Shown in pieces: positions 63,197 to 64,000 of a stretch of DNA of 64,000 bases. Source of the stretch: Myxococcales bacterium (GTDB lineage Bacteria > Myxococcota_A > Polyangia > Haliangiales > Haliangiaceae); NCBI GenBank assembly GCA_016717005.1, contig JADJUF010000039.1, positions 496,001 to 560,000 of the forward strand. The letters are read 5' to 3'. The position numbers and the translations under genes are program-made. Below the pieces are notes generated by a model that was not told the origin of the DNA, ran no database searches, and saw only the letters and a program-made list of their open reading frames with translations. The first letter of the stretch is position 1. Every line of letters begins with the position of its first letter.

Positions 63197-63856
63197 TCAG
63201 CCCGCGGCCAGCGCGCGGGCGGCGTTGAACGCGCGCGGGATCCCGAGCGGGGTCGCACGCAGCTGCAGCACGAGGAAGTCGCCGTCGGTCGAGATGCCGG
63301 TGACGTTGACGACCGGCGTCAGGGTCTCGAGCACGCGCCGGACCCGCTCGTTCTGGCGGATCTTCGGGTTGCGCATCAGGTCGAGCACCATGATGTCGTC
63401 GTTGGCCTCGACCAGCACGTCGGGCTTCTTGGGCGCGAACTTGAGCAGGTTGCCGGGCTTCGACAGGTCGAGCGCGCCGCTCTTGATCAGCGCCGCGACC
63501 GGCGTCTGCGCGTCGCCCAGCACCTTCAGATCGATGTTGGCGAGGCGGATCTTGACCCGCAGCTGCTCGGGCGCGACCTCGATCGTCTCGATCTTGATCG
63601 ACGCCGAGGCCCGGACGGTCGTGCCCATCAGATCGATCGTGGCGCCGACCGCGATCGCCGGCGGCCGCGCCAGCACGGTCACGTCCTGGGGCGCCTTCTT
63701 GCTGGGCGGGGTCGAGGCGATGAACCAGCGCACGGCGTCGAGGGGCACCGCGATGCGCATCCCCAGGGCGTGGCGGGCCATGTTGAACATGGCGGACGGG
63801 TTCTGGACCACGAAACGGCCGGCCGAACGCAGCGCAGCACGGAGGGGAAGGGCCAT
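63197..63856 (-). CDS. Conserved-looking hypothetical protein
   Basis: 219 residues from ATG 63856; TACATT lies 6 bases upstream, a strong leaderless-type start. The middle contains beta strands (IAVGATIDLMGTTVRASASI, IETIEVAPEQLRVKIRL) and a basic segment LLKFAPKKPDVLVEANDD. There is no signal peptide. I recognise no family. It lies 17 bases before the lipoprotein gene. Confidence 0.65.
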   Translation of the reverse strand: MALPLRAALRSAGRFVVQNPSAMFNMARHALGMRIAVPLDAVRWFIASTPPSKKAPQDVTVLARPPAIAVGATIDLMGTTVRASASIKIETIEVAPEQLRVKIRLANIDLKVLGDAQTPVAALIKSGALDLSKPGNLLKFAPKKPDVLVEANDDIMVLDLMRNPKIRQNERVRRVLETLTPVVNVTGISTDGDFLVLQLRATPLGIPRAFNAARALAAG

Positions 63857-63918
63857 GGGTTCAATGTATCGCGCGCCCGCCCTCGTCGGGTGCGTTCGGC
63901 GCGGATTTCACCGGGCGG

Positions 63919-64000
63919 TCACGGCCACGCGAGCCGGACCACGCGCAGGGGCCCGGCCAGGACCGCGCCCGCCGCCGGCCGGCCGTCGATCACCGTGGTC
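63919..64000 (-). CDS. Partial gene at right edge, C-terminal 26 residues
   Basis: An open frame runs off base 64000 and ends with TGA at 63919-63921. The tail reads TTVIDGRPAAGAVLAGPLRV then VRLAWP, which looks like a normal protein end. The product cannot be named. Confidence 0.4.
   Translation of the reverse strand, partial: TTVIDGRPAAGAVLAGPLRVVRLAWP

Overview
The window is very GC-rich bacterial DNA with dense genes and few spacers. It most resembles a myxobacterium-like member of the Myxococcota, and Haliangium/Kofleriaceae-type relatives seem likeliest. The grounds are several secreted proteins ending in MYXO-CTERM-type tails (Cys, hydrophobic helix, Arg cluster), three DUF2330 proteins in tandem, three Hanks-type Ser/Thr kinases (two with TPR regions), an FHA/sigma-54 activator, a PP2C phosphatase and many lipoproteins. 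I see no rRNA, tRNA, CRISPR array, transposase or prophage. The family-level placement is inference.

Layout. 1-4395: three tandem DUF2330 secreted proteins (minus); only the one nearest 4395 has an intact frame. 4611-8205: exopolysaccharide co-polymerase operon with two Wzz-like proteins and a CpsD-like ATPase. 8286-10504: a Cys/Asn/Gly-rich surface protein coupled to an Lgt-family enzyme. 10539-19794: PHP phosphoesterase, TPR protein, envelope proteins, a P460-like cytochrome, a beta-propeller lipoprotein, a divergent epimerase/LysR pair, an EVE-domain protein, a hexanucleotide repeat array and a MYXO-CTERM metalloprotease. 19954-30465: HglS, a kinase/AAA/TPR regulator, PilZ, an Mpl-GNAT fusion, SuhB, a secreted M24 pseudo-peptidase and a structured tandem repeat. 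30670-39733: signalling and lipid genes (kinase-TPR, desaturase with MerR, MOSC, then a kinase, FHA activator and PP2C set). 39938-49783: MobA, NADAR, CapA, a dusB plus Fis-like pair and an SPFH pair. 49793-53149: a three-gene operon of an unknown protein, a Gly-rich protein and an aromatic prenyltransferase/terpene-cyclase-like fusion. 53466-58374: a lipoprotein and a glycan operon (glycosyltransferase, Gfo/Idh/MocA-SDR fusion, GNAT). 58558-63856: a heparinase-like MYXO-CTERM protein with lipoproteins.

Much of the window concerns the cell envelope: glycan assembly and export, lipoproteins and anchored surface proteins, peptidoglycan recycling, lipid desaturation and phospho-signalling. Many genes have no Shine-Dalgarno sequence but carry a TANNNT hexamer 5-9 bases before the start codon, which suggests widespread leaderless transcription. 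The clearest regulatory layouts are a divergent kinase/FHA promoter whose two -10 boxes overlap on opposite strands, and a desaturase promoter with a perfect 8+8 palindrome over its -35 box.

Several genes carry single-base or dinucleotide frameshifts in G/C runs (two DUF2330 copies, mpl, mobA, the prenyltransferase fusion). This looks partly like assembly error, so these should be confirmed before calling them pseudogenes. The most novel candidates are the prenyltransferase-cyclase/Gly-rich operon, the Lgt-like/Cys-rich pair, the Mpl-acetyltransferase fusion, the dusB-linked degenerate AAA-Fis protein and a dispersed 176-177 bp element that sits exactly on the stop codons of two unrelated genes.
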